From Sphingomonas aliaeris (lineage in GTDB: Bacteria > Pseudomonadota > Alphaproteobacteria > Sphingomonadales > Sphingomonadaceae): a stretch of DNA of 64,000 nucleotides. The notes beneath the pieces were generated by a model that ran no database searches, was not told the origin of the DNA, and saw nothing but the letters and a program-made list of their open reading frames with translations. Location of the stretch: positions 622,501 through 686,500 of the forward strand of contig NZ_CP061035.1 in assembly GCF_016743815.1 (NCBI RefSeq), written 5' to 3'. A program made the position numbers and the translations under genes. Positions within the stretch are counted from its first letter, which is position 1. Each line of letters starts with the position of its first letter. Positions 45,852 to 55,768 of the stretch are shown here, one piece after another.

Positions 45852-46823
45852 GTGACGATATCGACGCACGGCGGGCATATTCTGGTCGCCGGGTCCGCCA
45901 ACGCCGATTTCGTCGTCCGTGCCGCGCATATCCCGGCCCCCGGCGAGACTGTGATGGGCGGCGACCTGTCGATCGTTCCGGGTGGCAAGGGCGCCAACCA
46001 GGCGGTCGCCGCCGCCCGTGCCGGGGGGTGTTGCACGACGATGCTGCTCGCGTTGGGCGACGATGCATCTGGTGCGATCCTCGAACGGTCGCTGTCGGAT
46101 GCGGGGGTCGAGGCCCGCGTCGTGCGCAGCGCTCGCGCCACCGGGGCTGCGTTGATCACCGTTTCCGACACCGCGGAAAACGCGATCACCGTCGCGCCGG
46201 GCGCCAATGCGACGTTGCTGCCCGAACACCTGCCCGATCTGGCGGGGATCGACTGGCTGGTCCTGCAACTCGAAACGCCGATCGCCACCGTCACCGCTTA
46301 CGCGCAGGCGGCGCGGGCGGCGGGCGTCAAGGTCATGTTGAACGTCGCGCCGGCGCAGGCCGTCCCCGACGCCTTGCTGTCGGCGGTCGATGTGCTCGTC
46401 GCGAATGAGGAGGAACTGGCGGTGCTCGTCGGCTCGGACGGATCGATCCTCGATCGCCTGTCGCGATTGCCCGTGCCGTTGGGGATCGTAACGCTCGGCG
46501 CACGCGGCAGTTGTGCGCTGGCCGGCGGCGATGCGATCTTCCAGCCCGCCTTTCTCGTGCAGGCGATCGATACCACCGCAGCCGGCGACACGTTCTGCGG
46601 CGCGCTTGCCGCGGCGCTGGCGCAGGGCGCTGCCCCCGAGGATGCGCTGCGTTCGGCAAGCGCCGCCGCCGCGCTCGCCACGACTGCCGCCGGTGCGCAG
46701 GCCAGCATTCCGACGCAAGCCGATGTCGCACGACTGCTGGCCGGATCCGGCAACGACTTTAAGTCGGACGACGCGCTCGCCACATATTGCCGCGCCGCCC
46801 CGGCCCCCGATCGAGTATCCTGA
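45852..46823 (+). CDS. PfkB family sugar kinase, ribokinase-like
   Basis: The 323-residue cytoplasmic kinase has the ribokinase substrate motifs AGSANADFVV and GGKGANQAVAAAR, the PfkB signature 2 region DTTAAGDTFCGAL with the catalytic Asp, and NEEELAVL. It would phosphorylate a pentose or furanose. The substrate may be ribose, arabinofuranose or another furanose released by the GH127 enzyme; this is inference. The GTG start at 45852 has GGGGAACGGA upstream. Its stop overlaps the ATG of the next gene. Confidence 0.85.
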   Translation: MTISTHGGHILVAGSANADFVVRAAHIPAPGETVMGGDLSIVPGGKGANQAVAAARAGGCCTTMLLALGDDASGAILERSLSDAGVEARVVRSARATGAALITVSDTAENAITVAPGANATLLPEHLPDLAGIDWLVLQLETPIATVTAYAQAARAAGVKVMLNVAPAQAVPDALLSAVDVLVANEEELAVLVGSDGSILDRLSRLPVPLGIVTLGARGSCALAGGDAIFQPAFLVQAIDTTAAGDTFCGALAAALAQGAAPEDALRSASAAAALATTAAGAQASIPTQADVARLLAGSGNDFKSDDALATYCRAAPAPDRVS

Positions 46824-48980
46824 TGACCTCTCCACGCAATGCCGGCCCCCACCGCACGACGAGCGACGTCAAGTTCAGCCACGCGCTGACCGGGCCATAT
46901 CTGCCGACCCCGGGCAAGGTGCCGGGTTGGCCGTTCCAGGACATGGGGCGCTGGACGATCGACGTCGCCGGCGCGGCGGACGAATGGCTGACGGGCCTGC
47001 GCGAATGGCGTCGCGAACACCGGCTGCGCATCGGGCTGGACGACAGCCTGTACCGCCACCCCGATCTGCTCTGGTCGCAAACCAATTTCGTCCATGCGCT
47101 GACGATGGTCGAAGACCTGTATTTCTTCGATCCCGAGACAGGGAAATATACCGTCGATCGATATCTCGACGATCTCGAGGAACGCTTCGGTGGCGTGGAC
47201 AGCGTGCTGCTATGGTACATCTATCCCAATATCGGCGTGGACGATCGCGGGCAGTTCGATCTGGTCTACGATCTCCCGGGCGGGCTGGACGGGTTGAAGC
47301 GGGTCGTCGCCGATTTCCACGCACGTGGGGTGAAGGTGTTCCTGCCAACGATGCCGTGGGATCATGGCACGCGCGAGGGCGACGCGCCGGATTGGGAGCG
47401 GATGGCAGATATCGTCGCGGCGGTCGGCGCGGACGGAATCAACGGCGATACCTATTCGGGCGTGCCGCGCGCTTTCCATGTGGCGTGCGAGGCGCGCGGG
47501 CGCCCGGTCGTGCTGCAACCGGAATCGACCGCGCAGGCCGGCGACCATATCCTCAGCTGGAACCTGCAAAGCTGGACGAAGCGCGTCCCCAATGAATCGA
47601 TCCCCACCGTCGTCAAGCTGAAATGGGTCGAGCCACGCCACATCGTGCAGATCGAGAATCGCTGGAGCCGGGAACGCTGGAGCGACTTGCAACACGCCTT
47701 CTTCAACGGCATCGGCTATGTCGCGTGGGAAAACGTGTTCGGCTTCGTCAACATGCTGACGGACCGCGACGCCGCGACGCTGCGCCGGGTCGCCATGATC
47801 CAGCGGTTCGCACCGATGTTCGCGACCGACGACTGGGTTCCCTATGACGCGACGCTCCAGTCCGGCGTCTTCGCCAGCCGCTGGCCGGGCGCGGACCGCA
47901 CGCTTTGGGCGCTGATCAACCGCCAGGATTATGGTGTGTCAGGCGACCAGATCGCCGTGCGACATGTCGATGGCGCGGGCTATTTCGACCTGTGGAACGG
48001 GCGTGAGGTGTCGCCCCGCATCGCGAACGGGCAGGCGATCTTCGACGTGGACATCGAGGCACGCGGCTTCGGCACTCTTCTGCAAGTGCTGCCGGGGGGC
48101 CGATCGATCGGGCATCGAGGAATTCCTGACCGAGATGGCGCGCCATGCCGCGACGCCGCTCGCCAGCCTGTCCGCGACTTGGTCCTCCGCGCAGCAGCAG
48201 ATCGTACCGATCGAACCGACGAATACCCATGACGCGGTACCCGACGACATGGTGTCGATTCCTTCCGCCGACTTCGACTTTGCGGTGCACGGTATCGTGA
48301 TCGAAGGGTACAATGCCGAGGGCGTGGACGTGCAATATCCGTGGGAGCCGAACGCGCGCCGGTTCCACCGCCACCGCATGACGATCCCGGCCTTCGCGAT
48401 CGATCGCTATCCCGTCACCAATGCCGACTACAAGACGTTCATCGACGCCAGCGGGTATATGCCGGCCGATCCGCACAGCTTCCTCCGCCACTGGGTGGGC
48501 GGCGCCCCCGAACCGGGCACCGACCGCCAGCCGGTCGTGTGGATCGGGATCGAGGATGCGCGCGCCTATGCCGCATGGGCCGGCAAGCGCCTGCCCCGCG
48601 AATGGGAATGGCAATATGCCGCCCAAGGCACGGATGGCCGTCGGTATCCTTGGGGCGACGATTGGCGCGCGGATGCCGCGCCGCCCGCATCGGTCGAGCG
48701 GACGATGCCCGCTTTGTCCGATGTCGATGCCTATCCCCAGGGCGCCAGCCCGTTCGGGGTGATGGCGATGACCGGCCATGTCTGGCAGTGGAGCGACGAA
48801 TATCGCGACCGGCACGTCCGCGCCGCCGTCGTCCGGGGCGGCAGCCCGTATCAACCGCACAGCTCGCACTGGTATTTCCCGCAAGGCTATACGCTCGACC
48901 AGCACGGCAAATACCTGTTGATGGCTCCGTCCAAGGATCGATCCGGCGGGATCGGGTTCCGGTGCGCGCTTGACCTCTGA
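46823..48980 (+). CDS. Sugar-hydrolase-like domain fused to SUMF1/FGE-fold domain (frameshifted)
   Basis: After repair the protein is 718 residues. The first 430 residues read like a TIM-barrel glycosidase-like domain (DSVLLWYIYPNIGVDD, RGVKVFLPTMPWD, GADGINGDTYSGVP, FNGIGYVAWENVFGF), with several acidic residues in strand-end positions. The rest (AFAIDRYPVTNADYKTFID, GIEDARAYAAWAGKRLP, EWEWQYAAQG, GIGFRCALDL) is a SUMF1 domain. The catalytic Cys pair of true formylglycine-generating enzymes is not seen, so sulfatase maturation is unlikely. The frame shifts at the G6 run 48094-48099; removing one G gives LLQVLPGADRSGIEEFL. The activity is unknown. The ATG overlaps the kinase stop. Confidence 0.7.
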
Positions 48981-48987
48981 TCGCGCC

Positions 48988-50781
48988 ATGATCTTCGCGG
49001 AACCGAATGCGGTCACGCTCGGCGGACCGCTGGGCGATGCGGTCGCGGCCAATCGCGCGGGTCGCCTGTCGACCTTCGTCACTGGCCCGGGCAGCCCCGC
49101 CATCGCAATCTTCGATCCCGAAACCGTCGCCGCGAACGAAGGTGGCGACTGGTATGGCGAACATGCCGGCAAGTGGCTCTACGCCGCCGCCCGGTCGCGC
49201 GATCCGGCACTCCTTCCCCGCGTACTCGAAGTGGCGGACCACCTTGTCTCGCTCCAGGACGCGGATGGCTATCTCGGCAACTATCCACCGGCCCGGCGCT
49301 TCATGGTCAAGCAGCCGCCCAAGCCGTTCAGCTGGAACGGCGAGCCTGCGCTACGAACCTGGGATATCTGGACGCATGCCTATCTGATTCTCGGGCTGGT
49401 CGAGGCATGGAAGGCGACGGGTCAAGAAAATGGCGACGATCACTTGCTCGACGCCGCGGCACGGATCGGCGATCTGGTCCTGCGCACGCTGCGCGCCGGC
49501 GATGTCCGCATCACCGATCTCGGCAACCATTTCGGCTTGTCCGCGACGGTGCTGATCGACCCGGCCTGCGAGCTCTATTTCGCGACGGGCAACCGCGACT
49601 ATCTCGAACTCGCCACTTTGGTCCTCGATCAGGCAGAGGCCGATCCGCATAGCGCGTTCCTGTCCGCGGCTCTGCGCGGCGACGATCCGTCGGCGATCGC
49701 GACGGGCAAGGCGTACCAATTGTTGTGGAACCTCGTCGGCCTGGCGAAGCTGTACCGCGCCACCGCCGAGCCACGCTATCTGGACGCGCTACATCTGATA
49801 TGGGCCAATGTGCGGGATCATCATCTGACGATCGGCGGCGGGCCGTGGGGCGGCGTCGCGCATCGGTCGCGCGAGGTATTCAACGCGCCCGGCACCTTCC
49901 ATCCGCATGGCTATGTCGAGACTTGCTCGACGATGTCGTGGATCCAGCTCAATCGCGAACTGCTCGGCATCCTTGGCGAGGCGAAGTTCGCCCAGGCGAT
50001 CGAACGCAGCGCCTATAACGACCTGCTCGGCGCGCAGGGCGCGGACGGCGAGGCGTGGTGCTATTACAGCTTCCCCAATGGCAAGCGGGTCCACACCACC
50101 TATTGGCGATGCTGCAAATCCAGCGGCGCGATCGCAATCGAGGAACTGCCCGGTTTCGCTTATGGCGTAGCCGCGGACGGCAGCGTATCGGTCAATCTGC
50201 TGGGACCATCCGAAGCCACGCTCGACCTGCCCGGTATCGGCGCGGTCAAAGTCACGCAGACGACCGATTACCCCTTCGCCGACACGATCCGGATCGCGGT
50301 CGATGCGGGCGGTGCGAAGGTCGCGCTGAACGTGCGAATCCCCGACTGGGCCGAGGGTGCGACGCTGACCGGCGCGGACGGTCCGCTCGCCCCCGACAGC
50401 TTCTTTCGCGTCGAAACGTCGGACAGCGTCCTGCTCACGCTGCCGATGCCAGCCAGATTGCATCATGCAAGCTCGCGCAACGTGCAGGAATCGCTTGCCC
50501 CGGACGGTACCCCCGTCGCGCAGGAGGTGCTGCGTCACGATTACGTCGCGGTGTCGCGCGGCCCGCTGGTTTATGCGACCGGTTTGATCGATGGCTTCAA
50601 GGCGGAAGAGACGATCCGTCTCGGGCTGGACGCGCTGGCGGCCGACACTTCGGGCGACGTAACGCTGACGCCGCGCGATCGGGGGGCGATCCGCTTCGAA
50701 CCCTATTACCGCACCGGCAATCGCGATGATGGCGCGTGGCGGCTCACCTGGCTGCGCCTCGCACCCGAGCCGGCCGCATGA
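48988..50781 (+). CDS. GH127-family beta-L-arabinofuranosidase-like glycosidase (DUF1680)
   Basis: The 597-residue (alpha/alpha)6-barrel protein matches GH127. ETCSTMSW at 311-318 gives the Glu and Cys that bind zinc, and RCCKSSG at 374-380 gives the nucleophile Cys375 and zinc-binding Cys376. GH127 enzymes use a cysteine nucleophile to release beta-L-arabinofuranose; sequence-divergent members may act on other furanoses. It has no signal peptide, so it is likely cytoplasmic and acts after uptake. The ATG at 48988 or a TTG at 48970 can start it. It follows the fusion gene and overlaps the CoA-transferase start. Confidence 0.86.
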   Translation: MIFAEPNAVTLGGPLGDAVAANRAGRLSTFVTGPGSPAIAIFDPETVAANEGGDWYGEHAGKWLYAAARSRDPALLPRVLEVADHLVSLQDADGYLGNYPPARRFMVKQPPKPFSWNGEPALRTWDIWTHAYLILGLVEAWKATGQENGDDHLLDAAARIGDLVLRTLRAGDVRITDLGNHFGLSATVLIDPACELYFATGNRDYLELATLVLDQAEADPHSAFLSAALRGDDPSAIATGKAYQLLWNLVGLAKLYRATAEPRYLDALHLIWANVRDHHLTIGGGPWGGVAHRSREVFNAPGTFHPHGYVETCSTMSWIQLNRELLGILGEAKFAQAIERSAYNDLLGAQGADGEAWCYYSFPNGKRVHTTYWRCCKSSGAIAIEELPGFAYGVAADGSVSVNLLGPSEATLDLPGIGAVKVTQTTDYPFADTIRIAVDAGGAKVALNVRIPDWAEGATLTGADGPLAPDSFFRVETSDSVLLTLPMPARLHHASSRNVQESLAPDGTPVAQEVLRHDYVAVSRGPLVYATGLIDGFKAEETIRLGLDALAADTSGDVTLTPRDRGAIRFEPYYRTGNRDDGAWRLTWLRLAPEPAA

Positions 50782-51932
50782 CCGTGTTCCGTAACGCGAA
50801 GCGCAGCGGCCCGGCGGGGCCGCTCGACAGCGTGAAGGTGCTTGATCTCAGCGCCTATATCGCCGGCCCCTATGGCTGCACGATCCTTGCCGATCAGGGT
50901 GCTGACGTCATCAAGGTCGAACCGCCGATCGGGGACAATCTGCGCCATTACCCCTCGACGCTGGAGGGGGAGAATCGCGCGTTCCTCGGCGTCAACCGGT
51001 CCAAGAGCGGCGTCGTGCTCGACCTGAAACAGGCGGGCGACCACGCCATATTGCTGGATCTCGTGGCGCAGGCCGACGTGCTGGTGCACAATTTCCGGCC
51101 GGGCGTCGCGGAACGGCTGGGCATCGACTATCAGGCGCTGGATCGCCTCAATCCGCGACTGATCTATTGCACGGTGACGGGCTATGGCGAAGATGGCCCG
51201 ATGGCCGGCCGCGCCGGTTACGATCAGGTGCTTCAGGCGATGACCGGCATGACGCGGCTGCAGGGCAGGGCGGGCGGCCCGCCCGAACTCACCTACGGAT
51301 CGCCGGTCGACTATTACGCCGCCGCCCTCGTCGCGAGCGGCGTGGCTTCGGCCTTGTTCGAACGTGAGCGCAGCGGGGTCGGCCAATATGTCGGCGTGTC
51401 GCTGCTGCGCAGTGCGTTGGCGATGCAGTCCGCGCGGATGGTGCAGGGCGAGGGCGAACGGCACGACATCTCGCGCGACATGCGCTCCGGCGGCATTACC
51501 GGGTTGCATCCGACGGCGGACGGCTGGCTCTACGTCTCCGCCAATACGCCGCATTTTTGGCGCGCATTGTGCGCACATACCGGGCTCGACGCGCTCGCCG
51601 ACGATCCGCGTTACGACACGGTCAAGAAACGCGCCGCACATGCGGACGAACTGCTCCCCCGGCTGCGCGCGGTGCTGCTGACCCGGACCGCCGAGGAATG
51701 GGAGGAGGCGCTGGCCGGCGCAGTCCCCTGTTCGGTTGCGCGCGCGGTCGAGGAAATGTTCGACCATCCACAGGTCGCCGCGGAGGAGATGATGGCGACC
51801 ATCCCCCATCCGACGCTCGGCAGCTATCGCGGCGTCACCCGCCCGATCAAATTCTCCCGCACGCCCGGCCCCGACGCCTTCGCCGCGCCCCTGCTCGACG
51901 AGGATGGCGAGGCATTGCGGTCGGGGGAATAG
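50778..51932 (+). CDS. CaiB/BaiF class III CoA-transferase
   Basis: The 384-residue enzyme moves CoA from a donor thioester (often succinyl-CoA) to a carboxylic acid. Family motifs are VLDLSAYIAGPYG, ADVIKVEPP, VNRSKSGVVLDLK and VHNFRPG; the catalytic Asp is Asp149 in AGYDQVLQAMTG. Together with the CitE-like lyase of the leftward operon it could activate and cleave a hydroxy acid, as in malate or citramalate use. That pathway link is inference. It is the last gene of the rightward operon and overlaps the GH127 stop. Confidence 0.88.
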   Translation: MTVFRNAKRSGPAGPLDSVKVLDLSAYIAGPYGCTILADQGADVIKVEPPIGDNLRHYPSTLEGENRAFLGVNRSKSGVVLDLKQAGDHAILLDLVAQADVLVHNFRPGVAERLGIDYQALDRLNPRLIYCTVTGYGEDGPMAGRAGYDQVLQAMTGMTRLQGRAGGPPELTYGSPVDYYAAALVASGVASALFERERSGVGQYVGVSLLRSALAMQSARMVQGEGERHDISRDMRSGGITGLHPTADGWLYVSANTPHFWRALCAHTGLDALADDPRYDTVKKRAAHADELLPRLRAVLLTRTAEEWEEALAGAVPCSVARAVEEMFDHPQVAAEEMMATIPHPTLGSYRGVTRPIKFSRTPGPDAFAAPLLDEDGEALRSGE

Positions 51933-52008
51933 GATCCGGCTTCACCGCCCGCAGGAACAGATCGATGCATTCGAACGCTACCTCCTTCCCAATCGGAAGG
52001 AGTCGAAC

Positions 52009-52266
52009 ATGTTGCGGACCATTCTCATCGCGGCCGTTGCGGCGGCGGGCCTCGGCGCTCCCGCGTTGGCCGACGTGCCGGGCAAGAACTGGATCAGCAC
52101 CGCGAAGGTGAAGGCGATCCTCGCCAAACGCGGATATCAGGTGACCAAGCTGGAGGCCGATGACGGCCATTGGGAAGGCGAGGCGCGCAAGGCGAACGTT
52201 ACTTACGACTTCCACGTCGATCCGCGGTCGGGCGCGATCACGAAGATGGAACGCGACACCGACTGA
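52009..52266 (+). CDS. Small periplasmic PepSY-domain protein
   Basis: The 85-residue protein has a signal peptide (LRTILIAAVAAAGLGAPALA) and one PepSY domain (WISTAKVKAILAKRGYQV, TYDFHVDPRSGAITKMERD). Such proteins can inhibit peptidases or bind small ligands in the periplasm. AAGGAG lies 7 bases before the ATG at 52009. It stands alone and converges on the M20 peptidase gene. Confidence 0.8.
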   Translation: MLRTILIAAVAAAGLGAPALADVPGKNWISTAKVKAILAKRGYQVTKLEADDGHWEGEARKANVTYDFHVDPRSGAITKMERDTD

Positions 52267-52283
52267 CGGAGCGCCGCCGCCGC

Positions 52284-53750
52284 CTATTTCACCGAGGCGC
52301 GGCGATAGTCGAGCGGCGGCGATCGATCGCCCAGCATCGCGCGGTACGTGAAGTTCGGACCGCGACGTTGCTGGAACTCCGCCTTCGCCGCGGCGATTGC
52401 TTCCGGGTTGCGGAACAGGTCGGCGGCGGTCAGCGCGATCGTCTTCGCAGCGACCGTGCCGCCTTTCGCACCGATCGTGCTGCCCGATGCGGCGACCGCC
52501 TGCCAGCTATGCGCGGGCGTGCCGGGGACCCAGGTCGCCGCCCCCAGCCCGATCGTCGGCGTGGTCCAGGACACGTCGGCCACGTCCGTCGACCCACCCC
52601 CATCCGCGGTCGAGATCGCCGCAACCGATCCGGCGGACTCCATCGGCCGTTGTACGGGCAGGCCCGGCTGCATCGTCCTGGCCCAGGCGGTTTCCTCCGG
52701 CGTCCAGCGTGCGCCACCCACGGCGCGCAGATTGGCGTCCATCACCTTGGCAAGCGTATCGTTGGCGAGCATCGAATAGACGCCGCCCGTGGCCTCGAAC
52801 TCCACCGTCGTGCCCGTCGCCATCGCGGCGCCCTCCGCTGCCTTGCGCACGCGGTCCATCACCGACCGAACGACGGCGGGATCGGTATGGCGAACGTAAT
52901 AATAGCTTTCCGCGAAATCGGGGACGACGTTCGGGGCCACGCCGCCATTGGTCACGACGTAATGGATCCGGGTCGTCATCGGAATGTGTTCGCGCAGGTA
53001 ATTGACCGCGACGTTCATCACCTCGACCCCGTCCAGCGCAGACCGGCCCTTGTCGGGCAACGCGGAGGCGTGCGCGCTGACACCCTTGAAGCGGAACTTG
53101 CCCGAAATGTTCGCCTGGCTCGCGCCGTTGCTCACCTGGTTCGAATCGCCCGGATGCCAGTGCAGCACCGCGTCGACATCGTTGAACAAGCCGGCGCGGA
53201 CCAGATAGACCTTGCCCGACCCGCCTTCCTCGGCGGGCGAACCGAACACGCGGACCTCGCCGTCCACCTTGTTCGCGACCATCCAGTCCTTGACCGCGAT
53301 CGCGGCGGCGACCGATGCCGCGCCGAAGATGTTGTGCCCGCAACCATGGCCCGCCGCCTGCCCCTCGATCGGCGCGCGCGTCGGTTCGCTGCGCTGGGCG
53401 AGGCCCGGCAGCGCGTCATATTCGGCGAGGATCCCGATCACGGGTCCCTTGCCGCGACGAAAGCTGGCGACGAACGCGGTGGGCATGCCAGCGACACCCG
53501 GCGTGATCGCGAAGCCGGCCTTCTTCAGCGTGTCCTGCAACAGGTCGGAACTCTTCGTCTCCTGATACCCCACCTCGGCATAGTTCCAGACCGCCAGCGC
53601 GTTGCGCGCCAAAGCGGGAGACTGCGCATCCACGCCGTTCAGGATCGCCTGCCGATCCGCATCGCTCGCCCCCTGAGCCGCCGCTGTGTGCGGTACGAAA
53701 GCGGAAACCGTGGCGGCCGTCACGGCCCAGGCGAACGAACGCAGCATCAT
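52284..53750 (-). CDS. M20 family amidohydrolase (AbgB-like), exported
   Basis: The 488-residue protein has a signal peptide ending near PHTAAAQG. It has the M20 motifs ILAEYDALPG, GCGHNIFGA, SPAEEGGSGK and VLHWHPGD, giving di-metal ligands. The closest known group is the p-aminobenzoyl-glutamate hydrolase AbgB subfamily, so it cleaves an amide such as a peptide or N-acyl amino acid in the periplasm. AGGAG is upstream of the ATG pair at 53750/53747. It is transcribed on its own. Confidence 0.87.
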   Translation of the reverse strand: MMLRSFAWAVTAATVSAFVPHTAAAQGASDADRQAILNGVDAQSPALARNALAVWNYAEVGYQETKSSDLLQDTLKKAGFAITPGVAGMPTAFVASFRRGKGPVIGILAEYDALPGLAQRSEPTRAPIEGQAAGHGCGHNIFGAASVAAAIAVKDWMVANKVDGEVRVFGSPAEEGGSGKVYLVRAGLFNDVDAVLHWHPGDSNQVSNGASQANISGKFRFKGVSAHASALPDKGRSALDGVEVMNVAVNYLREHIPMTTRIHYVVTNGGVAPNVVPDFAESYYYVRHTDPAVVRSVMDRVRKAAEGAAMATGTTVEFEATGGVYSMLANDTLAKVMDANLRAVGGARWTPEETAWARTMQPGLPVQRPMESAGSVAAISTADGGGSTDVADVSWTTPTIGLGAATWVPGTPAHSWQAVAASGSTIGAKGGTVAAKTIALTAADLFRNPEAIAAAKAEFQQRRGPNFTYRAMLGDRSPPLDYRRASVK

Positions 53751-53807
53751 ATCTCTCCTCACCGTACCGAAACCGCCGCCGCCCCGCTTCACCCCGTCGT
53801 ACGAGGA

Positions 53808-54176
53808 TCAGAAATCGTAATAGCGCCGGGACGCCGGGATCCGCCGGCGTTTCCGGGTCGCGATCGCCCAGAATGTGCAGGATACGCCCGCCAGGACCAG
53901 CAGGACGATCGGGACCATGACGGTGACCTTCGATTCGACGCGTTGTGCGACGACGACGGCGGCGGCGACGGCGATCGAATAGGCGCCGCATGCGATCACG
54001 ACACGCCAGCGTTCCCGCGGGGAGGGCGCATCGAACGGGGCGACGACCGCAAGACACGCCGCGCCCAGCACCAGCGCGACCAACGTAATCCAGCTACCGC
54101 CCAGAAACCACGCGAGCAACGTCACGAGCAGCGTGAGTATCGATAGAGCCGACGCGAACATGCGAAGTCGTACCAT
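53808..54176 (-). CDS. Hypothetical membrane protein
   Basis: The 122-residue protein has four predicted membrane helices (ASALSILTLLVTLLAWFLGG, WITLVALVLGAACLAVV, VVIACGAYSIAVAAAVVV, VMVPIVLLVLAGVSCTFW) and a basic tail. No family is recognised. It begins one base after the stop of the phosphatase gene and so belongs to the same transcript. Confidence 0.6.
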   Translation of the reverse strand: MVRLRMFASALSILTLLVTLLAWFLGGSWITLVALVLGAACLAVVAPFDAPSPRERWRVVIACGAYSIAVAAAVVVAQRVESKVTVMVPIVLLVLAGVSCTFWAIATRKRRRIPASRRYYDF

Positions 54177-55037
54177 TCAGCAATTTTCCCCATCGCTCGT
54201 AACCGTCTGCATAGCATTGCCCGCCTGGATATCGCGCCGCGCCTGGAAAATCTCCACGGTCGCGCCCTCCAGACGGACAGCCGTAAGCACACCGGTCTGA
54301 TAGACGCCAGTGTCGATACCCATCCGGTCGGCGGTGATATCCGGTTCCGCGGAGGTCCAGCTGTGGCCATGCACGATGATTTTCTCGAACCTCTGTTTCG
54401 AATCGAGAAAATCCTCGCGAATCCACAGGCAATCTTCGTCGGTCTGCTTGTCGATCGGTACGCCCGGCCGAAGACCCGCATGAACGAACAGATAGTCGCC
54501 ATAGACCGCGCGGATCCGGAGCCGCTTGAGCAGATCGAGATGCGCCGCCGGCAGGCGATCCGTCAGCGCGTAGCTGAGGTTGCGGCAGTCGCTTTCCACC
54601 AGCGTCGAGAGATCGTCGGGCAGCGCCACGCCGTAAGATCGCAGCGTCCAATGTCCGTCCCGCTGCAACCAGCGCAATCCTTCGGCCGGATGGTCGAGGA
54701 AGTCGAGCAGCAACGCCTCGTGATTGCCTTTCAGCAGGAGGGTTTTGACACCCGCATTCCGTTCGAGCCAGACGAGCGCGGCCATCACGTCGCCCGATCG
54801 CGCACCGCGATCGATATAGTCGCCGCACAGGATGACGAGTGGAGCGGAATCGCCCACGCTGGAGGCGATGTCGGCGACGATCGCCTCCAGCAATGCGACG
54901 AACTGTTCGTAACAGCCGTGAATATCGCCGATCGCATAGATCAATCGCCCGCCGGTCGATCGCGCACGCGGCGTCGTCGGGACGCTCGGCCGGCGGACGA
55001 TCCGAATAGTCGATGCCACGGCCTCGGGGCGGTTCAT
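54177..55037 (-). CDS. Metallophosphoesterase, serine/threonine protein phosphatase family
   Basis: The 286-residue protein has the PPP-type metal motifs GDIHGCYEQ, CGDYIDRG and LLLKGNHEALL, plus HAGLRPG and IVHGHS for the second half of the site. Bacterial members include PrpA/PrpB and Ap4A hydrolase types. Substrate may be phosphoproteins or dinucleotides. The ATG at 55037 overlaps the stop of the next gene upstream, and a small membrane protein gene follows, so it is in a three-gene operon. Confidence 0.87.
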   Translation of the reverse strand: MNRPEAVASTIRIVRRPSVPTTPRARSTGGRLIYAIGDIHGCYEQFVALLEAIVADIASSVGDSAPLVILCGDYIDRGARSGDVMAALVWLERNAGVKTLLLKGNHEALLLDFLDHPAEGLRWLQRDGHWTLRSYGVALPDDLSTLVESDCRNLSYALTDRLPAAHLDLLKRLRIRAVYGDYLFVHAGLRPGVPIDKQTDEDCLWIREDFLDSKQRFEKIIVHGHSWTSAEPDITADRMGIDTGVYQTGVLTAVRLEGATVEIFQARRDIQAGNAMQTVTSDGENC

Positions 55038-55768
55038 TCCAGGGCCTCGCGTTCCTGATCCAGAATGTCCGCAAGGCGATCGTAGCGGCGGATCGTCCCG
55101 TCCGGATCGGCATCCGCGGAGTCGCGGGCCGATATCCATTGCCGCTGGATCGCCGTCAGCCGGCCGCTCGGCACACCCGTTCGTCGTGCGCGATCGAACG
55201 CCCGGCGCAACCGCCCGTCCGCGTTCAGCACGTCCTGATAGATGCACTGGTCGTCGAGGCTTCCCGGTTCGCACGCCCGGGACGGCACATCGCCGCTCTG
55301 CGCCTCCCCGTCCTCATTTGCCGCGTCTGAACGGTCGCGCCTGCGCTGCACGGCCGGGGCGGCGGGAAGCGGGGGCACGGCGGCGGCCACGTCCTGTGGA
55401 GCGGGGACGGACTGCGATACCCCGGTCTCCATTTCGCTACTGTCGGCCGGCATCGACGACTCGACCATATCCGCTTCGCCACCCGCTCCCGTATCCGTGG
55501 CGATCGTCGGCGCCGCGGCGACGCTACGGGCCACGGGAGCCGTCGGCGATCCGTCATTGCTGATATAGATCGACGCGAGCGCACCACCAGCGACGAGCAC
55601 GAGCAACGGCGCGACGTACAAAAGTCCTTTGCCCGCAGGGCGGGGCGGCGGCGCGTTGTCGCTCCGGACTATGACGGGGTTCGCCGTCGCCTGGCTCGAT
55701 CGACCGGCCAGCGGCGCGAATATCCGCTCCATGTCGGCGGCGACATCGGGGGTGCTGTCGGTTGGCAT
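55034..55768 (-). CDS. Membrane-anchored protein with LprI/DUF1311-like C-terminal domain
   Basis: The 244-residue protein has a cytosolic start, one membrane helix (LLYVAPLLVLVAGGALASIYI) near residues 50-70, a Pro/Ala-rich linker and a C-terminal domain with CEPGSLDDQCIYQDVLNADG and RQWISARD, a DUF1311 (LprI-like) pattern with two Cys. LprI-type proteins inhibit lysozymes; here this is only by similarity. It is first in the operon with the phosphatase. Confidence 0.65.
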   Translation of the reverse strand: MPTDSTPDVAADMERIFAPLAGRSSQATANPVIVRSDNAPPPRPAGKGLLYVAPLLVLVAGGALASIYISNDGSPTAPVARSVAAAPTIATDTGAGGEADMVESSMPADSSEMETGVSQSVPAPQDVAAAVPPLPAAPAVQRRRDRSDAANEDGEAQSGDVPSRACEPGSLDDQCIYQDVLNADGRLRRAFDRARRTGVPSGRLTAIQRQWISARDSADADPDGTIRRYDRLADILDQEREALE

